In this document: piece by piece, positions 8,124-15,111 of the stretch
Numbering within the stretch: position 1 is the stretch's first letter
Layout: every line of letters begins with the position of its first letter
Assembly: GCA_963695835.1 (NCBI GenBank)
Contig: CAVOHR010000001.1
Span: 496,001-560,000 of the forward strand
Origin: VRUE01 sp963695835
Lineage (GTDB): Bacteria > Actinomycetota > Thermoleophilia > Solirubrobacterales > 70-9
Direction: 5' to 3'
Length of the DNA: 64,000 bases
Program-made: the position numbers and the translations under genes
Notes under the pieces: generated by a model
What the model was told of the DNA's origin: nothing
The model's input: the letters and a program-made list of their open reading frames with translations, nothing else
Database searches by the model: none

Positions 8124-8300
8124 ATGGAGTCCATCCAGCGGGCGCGCAAGCCGTCGAAAGACGCCGCGGCCGAGGCCGAGGCGGTCCGGTTGCACCGACT
8201 GCGTGAGGACGCACAACGCCCCATGAGCGTGAACCTGGCCGAGACGATCGCGCTGAGCCATGCGCTGCTGAAGATGGCAGACGCCGCCCGGCGGCGATGA
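8124..8300 (+). CDS. Small partner protein of nucleotidyltransferase (antitoxin-like)
   Basis: 58 residues from ATG 8124 (a GTG at 8115 is possible, but the ATG lines up with the start in the next module). It is charged and helical, with the segment MSVNLAETIALSHALLKMA near the C-terminus, a pattern seen in small proteins encoded just upstream of AbiEii/DUF6036-type nucleotidyltransferases. The next gene starts inside its stop (overlap 8297-8300), so translation is coupled. It most probably is one half of a toxin-antitoxin-like pair. Which half is toxic cannot be read from the sequence. Confidence 0.65.
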   Translation: MESIQRARKPSKDAAAEAEAVRLHRLREDAQRPMSVNLAETIALSHALLKMADAARRR

Positions 8301-8773
8301 CCGGAGCTGCCTTCGACGAGATCCTGCGGAGGCTGGTGGACGCGGGGGCCGAGTTCGTGGTGATCGGCGGGCTCGCCCTGGGGGCGAAAGGGGTCATACG
8401 CGCAACCAAGGACATCGACATCGTTGTCTCGCGCGACGCCAAGAACCTGAAGGTGGTCGCCGAGGTAGCCGTGGCCGCCGGTGGCCACGTTCAAAGGGGC
8501 GAGGCGTTCCTTGGAACTCCCTTCTCGATCGCGGCTGAGTTGGCCAATGGAGAGCAGATGGCGATCGATACCGACCTCGGTCGTCTCGACATCGTGCAAG
8601 GGCTGGACGGCGTCCCAAGCTTCGAGCAGCTTCGCTCTCGTGCAAGCGACGCCGAAGTGCTCGGAGTCGACGTCGCGGTCTGCTCAGTCGAGGATCTACG
8701 AGCGATGAAGCGCGCTGCCGGCCGCGGTCAAGACCTCGTCGACCTGGAAAGCCTCGACGCCGCCGAAAGCTGA
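8297..8773 (+). CDS. Nucleotidyltransferase fold protein (AbiEii/DUF6036-like)
   Basis: 158 residues. The nucleotidyltransferase core is clear: VVIGGLALGAKGVIRATKDIDIVV gives the GG helix and the DxD metal site (TKDIDIV), followed by GRLDIVQGLDG as the third acidic strand. This superfamily transfers NMP to RNA, protein or small molecules, and the small members sit in toxin-antitoxin and abortive-infection modules. It is coupled to the upstream 58-aa protein. The codon choice is less GC-biased than in the flanking housekeeping genes, in keeping with transfer. The first tRNA-Arg half copy begins 48 bp after its stop. Confidence 0.8.
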   Translation: MTGAAFDEILRRLVDAGAEFVVIGGLALGAKGVIRATKDIDIVVSRDAKNLKVVAEVAVAAGGHVQRGEAFLGTPFSIAAELANGEQMAIDTDLGRLDIVQGLDGVPSFEQLRSRASDAEVLGVDVAVCSVEDLRAMKRAAGRGQDLVDLESLDAAES

Positions 8774-8820
8774 GGCACGCATGAATACGCGAGACCACAG
8801 CCTCTACGCTGTGCAAACCC

Positions 8821-8860
<40 letters not shown>

Positions 8861-8958
8861 CGAAGTCTGAGGGTCGTGCTTTTCGCCGCCGCAGAGCCGA
8901 ATGCACCACGCACCCTGCAAGCCGAGATTCACTTCGATTGCGCGCGATCGACCTGGAT

Positions 8959-8977
8959 TTGGGCAGCCGCTGCCCAA
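8959..8977. promoter_or_regulatory. Leader palindrome L1 upstream of the MNT-HEPN module
   Basis: TTGGGCAGC-C-GCTGCCCAA is a perfect 9-bp-arm palindrome ending 41 bp before the ATG at 9019. It is preceded by GCGCGATCGACCTGGA, closely matched in front of L2, and followed by GCTCCGCTACCGTGT, shared with L0. It is an operator or recombination-site candidate. Confidence 0.6.
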
Positions 8978-9018
8978 TGGATTGCCTTGTCGGCGGTGTG
9001 CTCCGCTACCGTGTCGCC

Positions 9019-9342
9019 ATGGCATCTCGCGAGTCGATTGACAAAGCCGGGGCCGCACTGGCAGAGGCGGCCGGAACCGATGCGAAGGTCATCTTGTTCG
9101 GCTCCTATGCACGTGGGGAGGAGAGGTCCGACAGCGACGTCGACTTCCTCGTCATCGAGCCGGAGGTCGAGGATCACTTTGGCGAGTCGGTACGGCTCGC
9201 GAGACTGGTCGGTGAACTTGGCGTGCCAGCTGACGTGGTGGTCGCCAGCGAAGACCACGTACGTGAATGGGGAGGCCTTTCGGGCACGATGATCCACGAC
9301 GCCCTGTCTGAGGGGAGGGTCGTTGGCGGCAGAGCCACGTAG
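9019..9342 (+). CDS. MNT-type nucleotidyltransferase antitoxin
   Basis: 107 residues from ATG 9019. It carries the minimal nucleotidyltransferase signature FGSYARGEERSDSDVDFLV (GS helix plus DxD), then VRLARLVGELGVPADVVV. In characterised MntA-HepT pairs this protein AMPylates and neutralises the HEPN RNase encoded next to it. Here the HEPN gene starts 20 bp before its stop, so the two are coupled. The start was chosen over an in-frame upstream one (8938) because the upstream part lies in the leader palindrome region. Cytoplasmic. Family assignment is strong; activity is inferred. Confidence 0.85.
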   Translation: MASRESIDKAGAALAEAAGTDAKVILFGSYARGEERSDSDVDFLVIEPEVEDHFGESVRLARLVGELGVPADVVVASEDHVREWGGLSGTMIHDALSEGRVVGGRAT

Positions 9343-9755
9343 CGGCGGCGAACTCGCTCAGCTGCTGATGGAAAAGGCAGCCGGCGACGAAAAGATCCTC
9401 TTCCGCCTGATCGACGACGAGGACATCCCCGACGACGGCCTTGGGTTTCACGCCCAGCAGGCCGTCGAGAAGATGCTCAAGGCAGTCCTCGCGCGCAACG
9501 AAGTCTCTTTCGAGCGCACGCACAACATTGCGTATCTGCTCACCCTGCTGGACGGCGCAAGCATTCCGAAACCCGAACAGGCAGCCGATCTTCCGAACCT
9601 GAGCCCCTGGGCCGCAGAGCTGCGCTATGCGCGCAAGCCAGAGGCCGTCCCCGATCGAAGCGAAATGCGGACTCTGGTCGAGCAAACCAAAGCATGGGCC
9701 GATGCGCAACTAACAACCGCGCCGGAGCCAGAGGACGACCACGAAGCCAGCAGCG

Positions 9756-9763
<8 letters not shown>
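9323..9763 (+). CDS. HEPN-domain toxin of the MNT/HEPN pair
   Basis: 146 residues. The helix FHAQQAVEKMLKAVLA followed by FERTHNIAYLLTLL is the COG2250-type HEPN core. HEPN proteins of MNT pairs are ribonucleases, and the ERTHN segment supplies the basic/His motif region. The start (TTG at 9323) lies inside the upstream MNT gene. The C-terminus is acidic and not conserved in type. A truncated relative of its central segment lies on the opposite strand directly after the tRNA (10921-10976). A short ORF overlaps its end. Confidence 0.83.
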
Positions 9764-9969
<206 letters not shown>

Positions 9970-10067
9970 TCGACTCGATGGAGTCGGGAGTTTCGGCTTT
10001 GCGGTGCCGAATGCGATGCATCTCGCCGGTCTTTGGATTCCGGCGGATTAGGCGCGATTCGATCTGG

Positions 10068-10098
10068 TTTGGGCAGCGAGAAGGCGCTGCTGCCCAAA
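10068..10098. promoter_or_regulatory. Leader palindrome L2 upstream of the DUF5678/protease module
   Basis: Arms TTTGGGCAGC (10068-10077) and its exact complement (10089-10098) are separated by 11 nt. It is preceded by GCGCGATTCGATCTGG, nearly the same as before L1, and by GCCGAATGC about 60 bp upstream, which also precedes L1. It shares ancestry with L0 and L1, although the downstream genes are unrelated. Confidence 0.6.
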
Positions 10099-10178
10099 GG
10101 GGCATTCCGTCCGACGTTCTCGGTTGCATCGCTATGGTGATTGGAGGAACATGGCGAAGCCGCCGGAATGAGGAGCTG

Positions 10179-10397
10179 ATGGCAGTCCAGGATCAAGAGA
10201 GCTTCCGCGAGGCCCAGTCCAAGCTCGATGCGAAGGAGGATCTTGCCCCGTATATGGGCAAGTGGGTCGCGCTTCGCAATGGCAAAGTCGTTGCCAGTGA
10301 TCTCAGCGCCAAGGCGCTGCGAGATCATGACGAGGTCAGGCCCACGGACGCGATCGTTCCCGTTCCTCGCTCCCGCGCCGGCTACTTCATCGCCTGA
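10179..10397 (+). CDS. Small DUF5678-like protein
   Basis: 72 residues from ATG 10179, preceded by GAGGAGCTG as ribosome-binding site; a six-codon ORF (ATG 10151) ends just ahead of it. A longer in-frame start exists at 10134. The motif GKWVALRNGKVVASDLSAKAL (helix, Trp, two strands) matches the DUF5678 pattern of short proteins. The family often sits directly upstream of retropepsin-like proteases, and such a gene follows 3 bp downstream. Function unknown; probably the first gene of a two-gene module comparable to a toxin-antitoxin pair. Confidence 0.65.
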   Translation: MAVQDQESFREAQSKLDAKEDLAPYMGKWVALRNGKVVASDLSAKALRDHDEVRPTDAIVPVPRSRAGYFIA

Positions 10398-10400
10398 GCT

Positions 10401-10817
10401 GTGGAGCGCCAAGGGAGCCTCGTCGCTCCGTATAAGCGTGGACCCGACGGACAGCTGCGCCCGTACCTTCTACTGACGTTGCTCGGGGTCAAACCTGGTC
10501 TGGAGGTCGAAATCCTTGGTTTGGTCGACACAGGGGCAGACAGGTCGGTGCTGCCGATCGACTTCGCGGAGGAACTCGGATACACGGTTGACGACCTGGA
10601 ACCGAGGGAGGTGAGCCAGGTGGAGGGCTCGGCATCGGCCTGGGTAGCCAAGAAGCCTTGCCAGGCATTCGTCGACGGTCTCCCTGACACAAGGTTCGAG
10701 ATCGAGCCAGTCTTCGTCGCCGGCCTCAACGCCCTCTGGGGACGCGCCGACCTGATGGTGAACTTCACGATAGGAGTGTCGGAGAGGGACCGGCAGCTGA
10801 CCCTGGAGCCGAATTGA
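10401..10817 (+). CDS. Retropepsin-like (clan AA) aspartic protease
   Basis: 138 residues from GTG 10401. The active-site motif LVDTGADRSVLP is the DTG/A-S signature of single-domain retroviral-type aspartic proteases, and GLNALWGRADLMVNF near the end has the typical G-R-D-hydrophobic pattern of the flap-side core. Such enzymes work as homodimers. There is no signal peptide, so it is cytoplasmic. It is paired with the upstream DUF5678-like gene and lies inside the second tRNA-flanked cassette. The substrate is unknown. Codon use is less GC-rich than in housekeeping genes. Confidence 0.8.
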   Translation: MERQGSLVAPYKRGPDGQLRPYLLLTLLGVKPGLEVEILGLVDTGADRSVLPIDFAEELGYTVDDLEPREVSQVEGSASAWVAKKPCQAFVDGLPDTRFEIEPVFVAGLNALWGRADLMVNFTIGVSERDRQLTLEPN

Positions 10818-10844
10818 CCCGCGCGCTCTACGATTGGCCAACCC

Positions 10845-10918
<74 letters not shown>

Positions 10919-10920
10919 CC

Positions 10921-10976
10921 TTGATCATCTTCTCGACGGCCTGCTGGGCATGAAACCCCAGGCCGTCAGGCACTAC
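10921..10976 (-). pseudogene. HEPN gene fragment abutting the tRNA 3' end
   Basis: Read on the minus strand, this stretch encodes DGLGFHAQQAVEKMIK, nearly identical to the core helix of the intact HEPN toxin at 9323-9763 (DGLGFHAQQAVEKMLK). It stops exactly at the tRNA 3' end and diverges on the other side. It is a remnant of a second MNT/HEPN module in opposite orientation, cut where the tRNA-bearing DNA was joined. Confidence 0.75.
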
Positions 10977-11014
10977 GGTGCTGGTCGACGCGGAGCGCGA
11001 AGGAGCCGGAGCGC

Positions 11015-11332
11015 TCAACGTAGGGCGAGGACCAACGAGAGGGCGTCGTCCACATCGCGCATCTCGCTCGCGCTCAGGCGCCCCGCAAAGTCATCGAGTC
11101 GCCGCACGTCGAGGGCGCGCAGCTGCTCAACCATTACCCGCGTGCGCTCAGCGGCGATCTCGACCTCGGGTCGAAAGGTGGCCGCCCGCACGCTACGCGA
11201 AGTGGGCGCGACGAGCACGGTCGAGAGCCCCAGGAGCTCGTCGGCCTGAACGAGCACGGCGTAGCGAGAACCGTGCTGCTCATGGCCGCGGCGCGACGGC
11301 AGCCGGACGCGGTAGACATCGCCGCGCGTCAC
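11015..11332 (-). CDS. mazF: MazF/PemK-like endoribonuclease toxin
   Basis: 105 residues. RGDVYRVRLPSRRGHEQHGSRYAVLVQADEL is the typical MazF N-terminus (GDVY strand, then R-x-A-V-L-V-Q), and LSTVLVAPTSRSVRAATFRPEVEI is the second half, followed by EQLRALDVRRL. MazF cleaves mRNA at short sites when free of its antitoxin. The antitoxin gene lies upstream with a 4-bp overlap (11329-11332). It forms a complete, probably active type II module at the right shoulder of the tRNA locus. Confidence 0.88.
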   Translation of the reverse strand: MTRGDVYRVRLPSRRGHEQHGSRYAVLVQADELLGLSTVLVAPTSRSVRAATFRPEVEIAAERTRVMVEQLRALDVRRLDDFAGRLSASEMRDVDDALSLVLALR

Positions 11333-11604
11333 TCAGGCCACTCGGCGGCGATCGCGTCCATGTCGGCCATGACACGCGCGCGCTCCGCGCGGTCGACGGG
11401 ATCGGCTGCCAGCCGGGCGACCTCCGCGGCGAGCCCCGACCGCCTCCTCTCACGCTCGGCCGTCTCGGCAATCGCCTGGCGAGCCGCCTCCGCGCGGGTG
11501 AGACCGCGCTTGCGGGCGATGTCCTCCAGCGCCCGCCGGCCGTCGGCGCCGAGGCGAAGCGAGAGCGGATGGGAGGCAGAACTCACCCGTCCAGTGTAGC
11601 GCAA
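11329..11604 (-). CDS. mazE: Ribbon-helix-helix (CopG/MazE-type) antitoxin
   Basis: 91 residues. The N-terminal strand HPLSLRLGADGRRALEDIA and helix RKRGLTRAEAARQAIAETA give a ribbon-helix-helix DNA-binding fold. The C-terminal half (VARLAADPVDRAERARVMADM) is acidic and helical, as expected for the toxin-binding tail. The protein is expected to repress its own promoter and to neutralise the MazF encoded downstream. The start is at 11604 or a little inside (a GTG precedes SSASHPLSL). Confidence 0.82.
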   Translation of the reverse strand: MRYTGRVSSASHPLSLRLGADGRRALEDIARKRGLTRAEAARQAIAETAERERRRSGLAAEVARLAADPVDRAERARVMADMDAIAAEWPE

Positions 11605-11626
11605 TTTGAGCTACGATTCCCGCCAC

Positions 11627-11733
11627 TCAGCGCCAAGGCGACTCCGGCACGGGTACGGCGATCGCCGCGAGACCATCGATGCCATCGAAGTCGGCAGGGT
11701 TGCACGTGTAGACGGACAGGCCGTTGTGGCTAC
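11627..11733 (-). pseudogene. VapC (PIN domain) C-terminal remnant
   Basis: In one minus-strand frame this reads LSVYTCNPADFDGIDGL, then AAIAVPVPESPWR and a stop at 11627-11629. That is the last strand-helix unit of a VapC PIN RNase (pattern L-Y-T-x-N-x-x-D-F-x-G-I). Everything upstream is replaced by the end of the HEPN gene at 11730. It is a dead fragment and shows that the HEPN module was inserted into or joined onto an older vapC. Confidence 0.7.
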
Positions 11734-12191
11734 TTGTGGTGGCGGCGGGGCTTGGAGTGGTCGAGGCGGGCAGGGCTTCGGTCTGTGGGGTCGAGGTCGG
11801 TGGAGGCGGCGTCGGTTGGCGGGGCGATCATCGCTTCGATGGCGGCGAGGAAGCGCTCGGCGGCGTCCAGCAGTTCGCGGGCCAGCTCCGGCGTGAGGGG
11901 CTTGGCCTGGTAATCGCCTTCCTGGCGGGCCTCCTGGGCGCGACCGGTAAAGCCATACAGCTCCCGATCGAAGGCGCCGGTTGCGACGAAGCGCTCGCTG
12001 AACAGGGTCCACGTCCCACTGTGGGTCTTGGCGTAGGAGTCGCGCTCGGAGAGAGCGGCCCGCGCGGCGTAGAGCATCGCGTAATAGGCGGCGCTGACGA
12101 TGAGTGCGGGGTGCGCCACGTCGAAGATCTTCTGCGCATCCGAGAGGCGCTCGCGCGCCATGTCCATGAACTCCTGCGAGCGCGGACTCAC
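11730..12191 (-). CDS. HEPN-domain protein (UPF0332-like), module 2
   Basis: 153 residues. SPRSQEFMDMARERLSDAQ, then AAYYAMLYAARAALSE, AKTHSGTWTLF and ERFVATGAFDR follow the UPF0332-like HEPN pattern (Y-Y-A-M, T-H-x-G, F-V). The last ~25 residues (Pro/Arg/His-rich) are probably read from fused foreign DNA, because a vapC remnant starts right there. It is coupled to the upstream MNT gene by an ATGA overlap at 12188-12191. Close paralogues are at 15111 and 16082. Presumed RNase toxin of an MNT/HEPN pair. Confidence 0.82.
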   Translation of the reverse strand: MSPRSQEFMDMARERLSDAQKIFDVAHPALIVSAAYYAMLYAARAALSERDSYAKTHSGTWTLFSERFVATGAFDRELYGFTGRAQEARQEGDYQAKPLTPELARELLDAAERFLAAIEAMIAPPTDAASTDLDPTDRSPARLDHSKPRRHHK

Positions 12192-12712
12192 AGCTCGCTC
12201 CCGGCGAGGACGATCTTGTCGCGGTCGACCTCCTGGATGAAGAAGGACTCGATCTCGCGGCGGCGGCGCAGCCAGTCGAGATCCTCGACCTTGACGGAGA
12301 AGTAGAAGGGGCTGGCGCCTTCCGCTTCGACGACCTTGAAGCGCAGCTTGTTCACCGCGGCGCCGTAGCGCCGGTCGCCGCCGTCGGCGATCACCAGCAG
12401 GTCGACGTCGGACTCCGGATGAGGAGTCTCGCCACGAGCGCGGGAGCCGTAGAGCCAGACGGCGCGCAAGTCGTCGCCCAGCTCCTCGCGCAGACGGGCG
12501 ACGAGGCGCTCAACGATGCGGCGCTCCGCCTCGGAGAGGGTGGCGGCGGCGAGGCGGTTCTCCAGCTGCGTGGCGATAACCAACAGGATAGGAGGAGACG
12601 CGGGCGGCAGCCGCGACTTGACCGGCTCGTCGGGGTGCTTCATGCCTGCCTGAGAAATCTGGTCGCGAAGCCGTTTCCCCATCGCGGCCTTGCGCCGGTC
12701 GGCTCTCGTCAT
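12188..12712 (-). CDS. MNT nucleotidyltransferase, module 2
   Basis: 174 residues from ATG 12712 (internal ATGs at 12682 and 12643 are possible). Core motif VWLYGSRARGETPHPESDVDLLV, then FYFSVKVEDLDWLRRRREIESFF and VDRDKIVLAG. The conserved opening SPPILLVIATQLEN and helix ERRIVERLVARLREELGDDL are shared with the paralogues at 15491 and 16459. It is expected to modify and neutralise the HEPN protein encoded after it. A palindrome (12753-12783) lies just upstream. Confidence 0.85.
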   Translation of the reverse strand: MTRADRRKAAMGKRLRDQISQAGMKHPDEPVKSRLPPASPPILLVIATQLENRLAAATLSEAERRIVERLVARLREELGDDLRAVWLYGSRARGETPHPESDVDLLVIADGGDRRYGAAVNKLRFKVVEAEGASPFYFSVKVEDLDWLRRRREIESFFIQEVDRDKIVLAGSEL

Positions 12713-12752
12713 CCCTGCCCGCTGCCTCGACGAGAACAGCCATCATAAACGT

Positions 12753-12783
12753 CGGTGTCTTTGCCGCGCAAGGGCGGACACCG
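12753..12783. repeat. Palindrome upstream of MNT module 2
   Basis: Outer arms CGGTGTC and GACACCG enclose TTTGCCGCG and GCGGACA. This core matches the birA element core (TTTGCCGCG ... GCGGACA), while the outer arms differ. It is located 41 bp before the MNT start, so it is also a candidate operator. Confidence 0.45.
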
Positions 12784-12831
12784 GGAGTGACCACCGCCTT
12801 CAGTGGCAAGGGTGTGGTGCTTACGGATGAA

Positions 12832-13344
12832 CTACGTGTCGATACCGGGGATCGGGTCGATCGGCAGCTCGCCGTTGGCGTTTTCGAGCTTTTCGAGGTC
12901 GACGCGGTCCAGGCCGCGGTTGGCGAGGCGCTTGAAGCCGACAACGCTGCGCAGCGCGGCGACGCGAAACGGGCTGCCGCGCCACGTGCCCTCCACGGCG
13001 CGAGCGGCGATGGTGTCGTAGTCCAGCGGCGGCAGGCCGCCGCGCATGATGTCGATAACGCCGTGGCGGCTGTCCACACGCAGGTGGTGCGCGTCCGCCA
13101 CGTCGTCGGCGGTCAGAGCCTTGCCATCGCTGAATCGGGTCGCACCGATCATCTCAAAGAAGCGCAGGATCGCCGCCTCGGTCTCGGCGCCATCGGGAAC
13201 CAGCAGATCCGAGTCCTTGGTGGCGCGGAAGTAGCCGTGGGCGATGACGGCGAAGCCGCCGATCACAACGTGTTCGAGCCCCGCCTTGTTCGCGTCAGCA
13301 ACGACGCCGGCCAGGTCAGGCCCGCGGATCTCGCTGGGGACCAT
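12832..13344 (-). CDS. Nucleotidyltransferase (AbiEii-like), orphan-type module
   Basis: About 170 residues; the start is probably ATG 13344 (13356 is also possible). The core HVVIGGFAVIAHGYFRATKDSDLLV has the GG helix and the D-x-D metal site, and HGVIDIMRGGLP gives the third acidic strand. The tail (VVGFKRLANRGLDRVDLEKL) resembles that of the 8297 protein, so both belong to one subfamily of antitoxin or effector nucleotidyltransferases. The small gene at 13316-13534 overlaps its start and is the likely partner. The first codons lie inside that gene, which suggests coupled translation. Confidence 0.78.
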   Translation of the reverse strand: MVPSEIRGPDLAGVVADANKAGLEHVVIGGFAVIAHGYFRATKDSDLLVPDGAETEAAILRFFEMIGATRFSDGKALTADDVADAHHLRVDSRHGVIDIMRGGLPPLDYDTIAARAVEGTWRGSPFRVAALRSVVGFKRLANRGLDRVDLEKLENANGELPIDPIPGIDT

Positions 13345-13534
13345 GGCCGGAGGCACGAACGGCGTTGTAGAAGTCGAACGCGTGGTCGCAGAGCTTCTGG
13401 CCGAACTCCAAGCGCTCCGGAATCGACAGTGAGGCGGCGAACTCGGCTTCCTGGCGCTCCTCTTCCTCGTTGATCTGCGCCCACTCGGCCTCGTTGCCAG
13501 GGGCGAGAAGGGGCTTCTGTCGTGATGTGGCCAT
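13316..13534 (-). CDS. Small acidic partner of the 12832 nucleotidyltransferase
   Basis: 72 residues from ATG 13534. It is helical, with EAEWAQINEEEERQEAEFAA and then LSIPERLEFGQKLCDHAFDF. It ends inside the start of the nucleotidyltransferase gene. By position it corresponds to the 58-aa protein ahead of the 8297 gene, although I see no clear sequence similarity. It is probably the second component of a two-gene toxin-antitoxin-like module. No named family recognised. Confidence 0.6.
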   Translation of the reverse strand: MATSRQKPLLAPGNEAEWAQINEEEERQEAEFAASLSIPERLEFGQKLCDHAFDFYNAVRASGHGPQRDPRA

Positions 13535-13599
13535 CGGGAGAGATAGTACGCCAGGCGTGGGCGGCGCTGGACAATCGCAAGAAACCTTCGCGGTCGCGC

Positions 13600-13920
13600 T
13601 CATAGGGGAACGCGGACGTCGACGAGGTCCTCGACGATCTGGAAGTCCCCTGCGTTGTAGGTCAGCAGCGGCACGCCGTGAGCGTTGGCGGTGGCGGCGA
13701 TCGCCAGGTCGAATGCGCGCCGGCGGGGCTGGCCGCCGCGTTGGGCGACCGCCGCGTACAGCCTGCCGCACTCGCGCGCGGCCGGGGGGTCGAAGGGCAG
13801 GGGGTCGAAGCGGCCCTCGACGACGCCGAGGCGGCGCATGCGACGACCGCGGGTGTCGTCGTCGGGAGCGACGAGGACCCCGAAGTGAAGGTTGCTCGAG
13901 GGTGAATGCAGCCTCGCTGG
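13600..13920 (-). pseudogene. VapC (PIN domain) remnant, 5'-truncated and frameshifted
   Basis: The frame ending at 13600 encodes LHFGVLVAPDDDTR, RRMRRLGVVEGRFDPLPFD, then AFDLAIAATANAHGVPLLTYNAGDF and DLVDVRVPL, a clear PIN-domain C-terminal two thirds with its acidic residues. The preceding TLEQ of the same strand is in another frame, consistent with one extra C near 13893. The N-terminal strand with the first Asp is missing because the next gene ends at 13923. It is a dead toxin gene. Confidence 0.75.
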
Positions 13921-13922
13921 AG

Positions 13923-14429
13923 CTATTCGCCGCTGAATACCTGTTCGACGAAGAAGCGGGCGGCGGGGTCGAGTCTGTCGCCGTAGGTCCGCTCGGCGAT
14001 CGCAAGAACCTCGTCGGCTCCTTCGAGGCCCAGCTCGCCGGCGAGCAGGCGCAGGTCGGCCTCGTCCTCACCGACCCGATGCGCCAGCACCTTGAGCGCG
14101 AGCAGGGTCTCGGGGGAAGCCGTGAGGCAGCGCAGCCCCGGCAGGTCGAGGACGGGTGCCGCAGCCGGATCGTCTCCCTCAAGGAAGCCCTTGACGGCGT
14201 CGTTGAGCCAACCTCCCGGCAGCTCGAGCTGCTCGGCGACGACCGCGGCCGCCTCGTAGACGACGTTCTTCGGCTCAAATACCGCGTCGATGTCGCGGGT
14301 TGCCCTTCGCTCGTCGAAGGCGAGGGCGATCGCCGCGCCGCCGACGACATACATCTCGGCGCTTACGCCTCGCCGCTCCAGCTCCGCGGCGAGCGCCGTC
14401 AGCGCGCGGGTGATCTCAGCGCGGTCCAT
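13923..14429 (-). CDS. DUF6036-type nucleotidyltransferase
   Basis: 168 residues. MYVVGGAAIALAFDERRATRDIDAVF carries the GG helix and the RDIDAVF metal motif. RCLTASPETLLALKVLAHRVGEDEADLRLLA is the helical C-terminal half typical of DUF6036. These proteins occur in two-gene modules with a helical partner; the partner here is the 144-aa gene that ends 3 bp upstream. The role is inferred to be a toxin-antitoxin or defence module. Reaction and target unknown. Confidence 0.8.
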   Translation of the reverse strand: MDRAEITRALTALAAELERRGVSAEMYVVGGAAIALAFDERRATRDIDAVFEPKNVVYEAAAVVAEQLELPGGWLNDAVKGFLEGDDPAAAPVLDLPGLRCLTASPETLLALKVLAHRVGEDEADLRLLAGELGLEGADEVLAIAERTYGDRLDPAARFFVEQVFSGE

Positions 14430-14432
14430 CGC

Positions 14433-14867
14433 TCAGACGCGGTGCAGGGAGCGCTCGGGCACGAAGACGCCGCGGCGCCGGAAGGCGGCCGGGGCCTGGG
14501 CGATCGCCACCGCGCGGAAGCCGGGTACATCGCTGACGAACCAGAAGCGGTCCAGAAAGCGCCCGGGCTCGACCGACCACCCCGGCCGGCTCAGGCCGTG
14601 AACCGCCGCGAGGTGCTCCGCCAGCGCGCCGAGGTAGGCGTCGTGGCGGCGCTTGCCGGTGTCCGCGGGCCGCTCCGCGATCGCTTTGGCCCGCGAGCGA
14701 TCGTCGCCTCGCAGCGCGAACTCGTCGAGGAACTCGCGCACGGCGTGGTGGAACTCCTCGCCGGCACGGACACGCCCGGCTACGCCGGCGAGGGTGGCGG
14801 TCAGCCGTCCCGGAGGGGGGGGGTTGGCCGCAAGCCACTCAGAGGGCGTCGTTAGCGAGGTAGCCAT
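14433..14867 (-). CDS. Partner protein of the DUF6036 nucleotidyltransferase
   Basis: 144 residues from ATG 14867. The first third is helical (PSEWLAANPPPPGRLTATL, GRVRAGEEFHHAVREFLDEF), followed by HDAYLGALAEHLAAVHGL and a compact C-terminal unit RFLDRFWFVSDVPGFRAVAI, then FRRRGVFVPERSLHRV. The gene order (this gene, 3 bp, nucleotidyltransferase) suggests co-expression and complex formation. The C-terminal unit is a pattern I have seen beside DUF6036 proteins, but I cannot give it a named function. Confidence 0.65.
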   Translation of the reverse strand: MATSLTTPSEWLAANPPPPGRLTATLAGVAGRVRAGEEFHHAVREFLDEFALRGDDRSRAKAIAERPADTGKRRHDAYLGALAEHLAAVHGLSRPGWSVEPGRFLDRFWFVSDVPGFRAVAIAQAPAAFRRRGVFVPERSLHRV

Positions 14868-15033
14868 GCTTCGGCGAATGGTACGCAGCGCGCCGGGTAG
14901 AGCAGTGGCAATCGACTCCCTCGTGTCGGCGAAGCTGATGGAGGGCGACGCCGAGCGCGCGCCGGAGATGCTGCCCGGCCCGAGATCAGAGCGGTACGAC
15001 GGCGAGGCCGGGAACCCGCTGGAACTCGTCTGA

Positions 15034-15111
15034 CTAACCGTGGCGGCGCTTTTTCGCCTTCGCCACGGCGGAGAACTCCCTGGCGACCTCGGTGGCATTC
15101 AGGCGCGTCAT
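15034..15111 (-). pseudogene. Phd/YefM-type antitoxin N-terminal remnant
   Basis: 25 codons from ATG 15111 (the ATG overlaps the HEPN stop as TGATGA). The text MTRLNATEVAREFSAV is the standard N-terminal strand and helix of Phd/YefM antitoxins. The frame then breaks into KAKKRRHG and a stop at 15034, where a normal antitoxin would continue for ~50 more residues. It may once have been the partner of a vapC such as the remnant at 13600. Confidence 0.6.
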
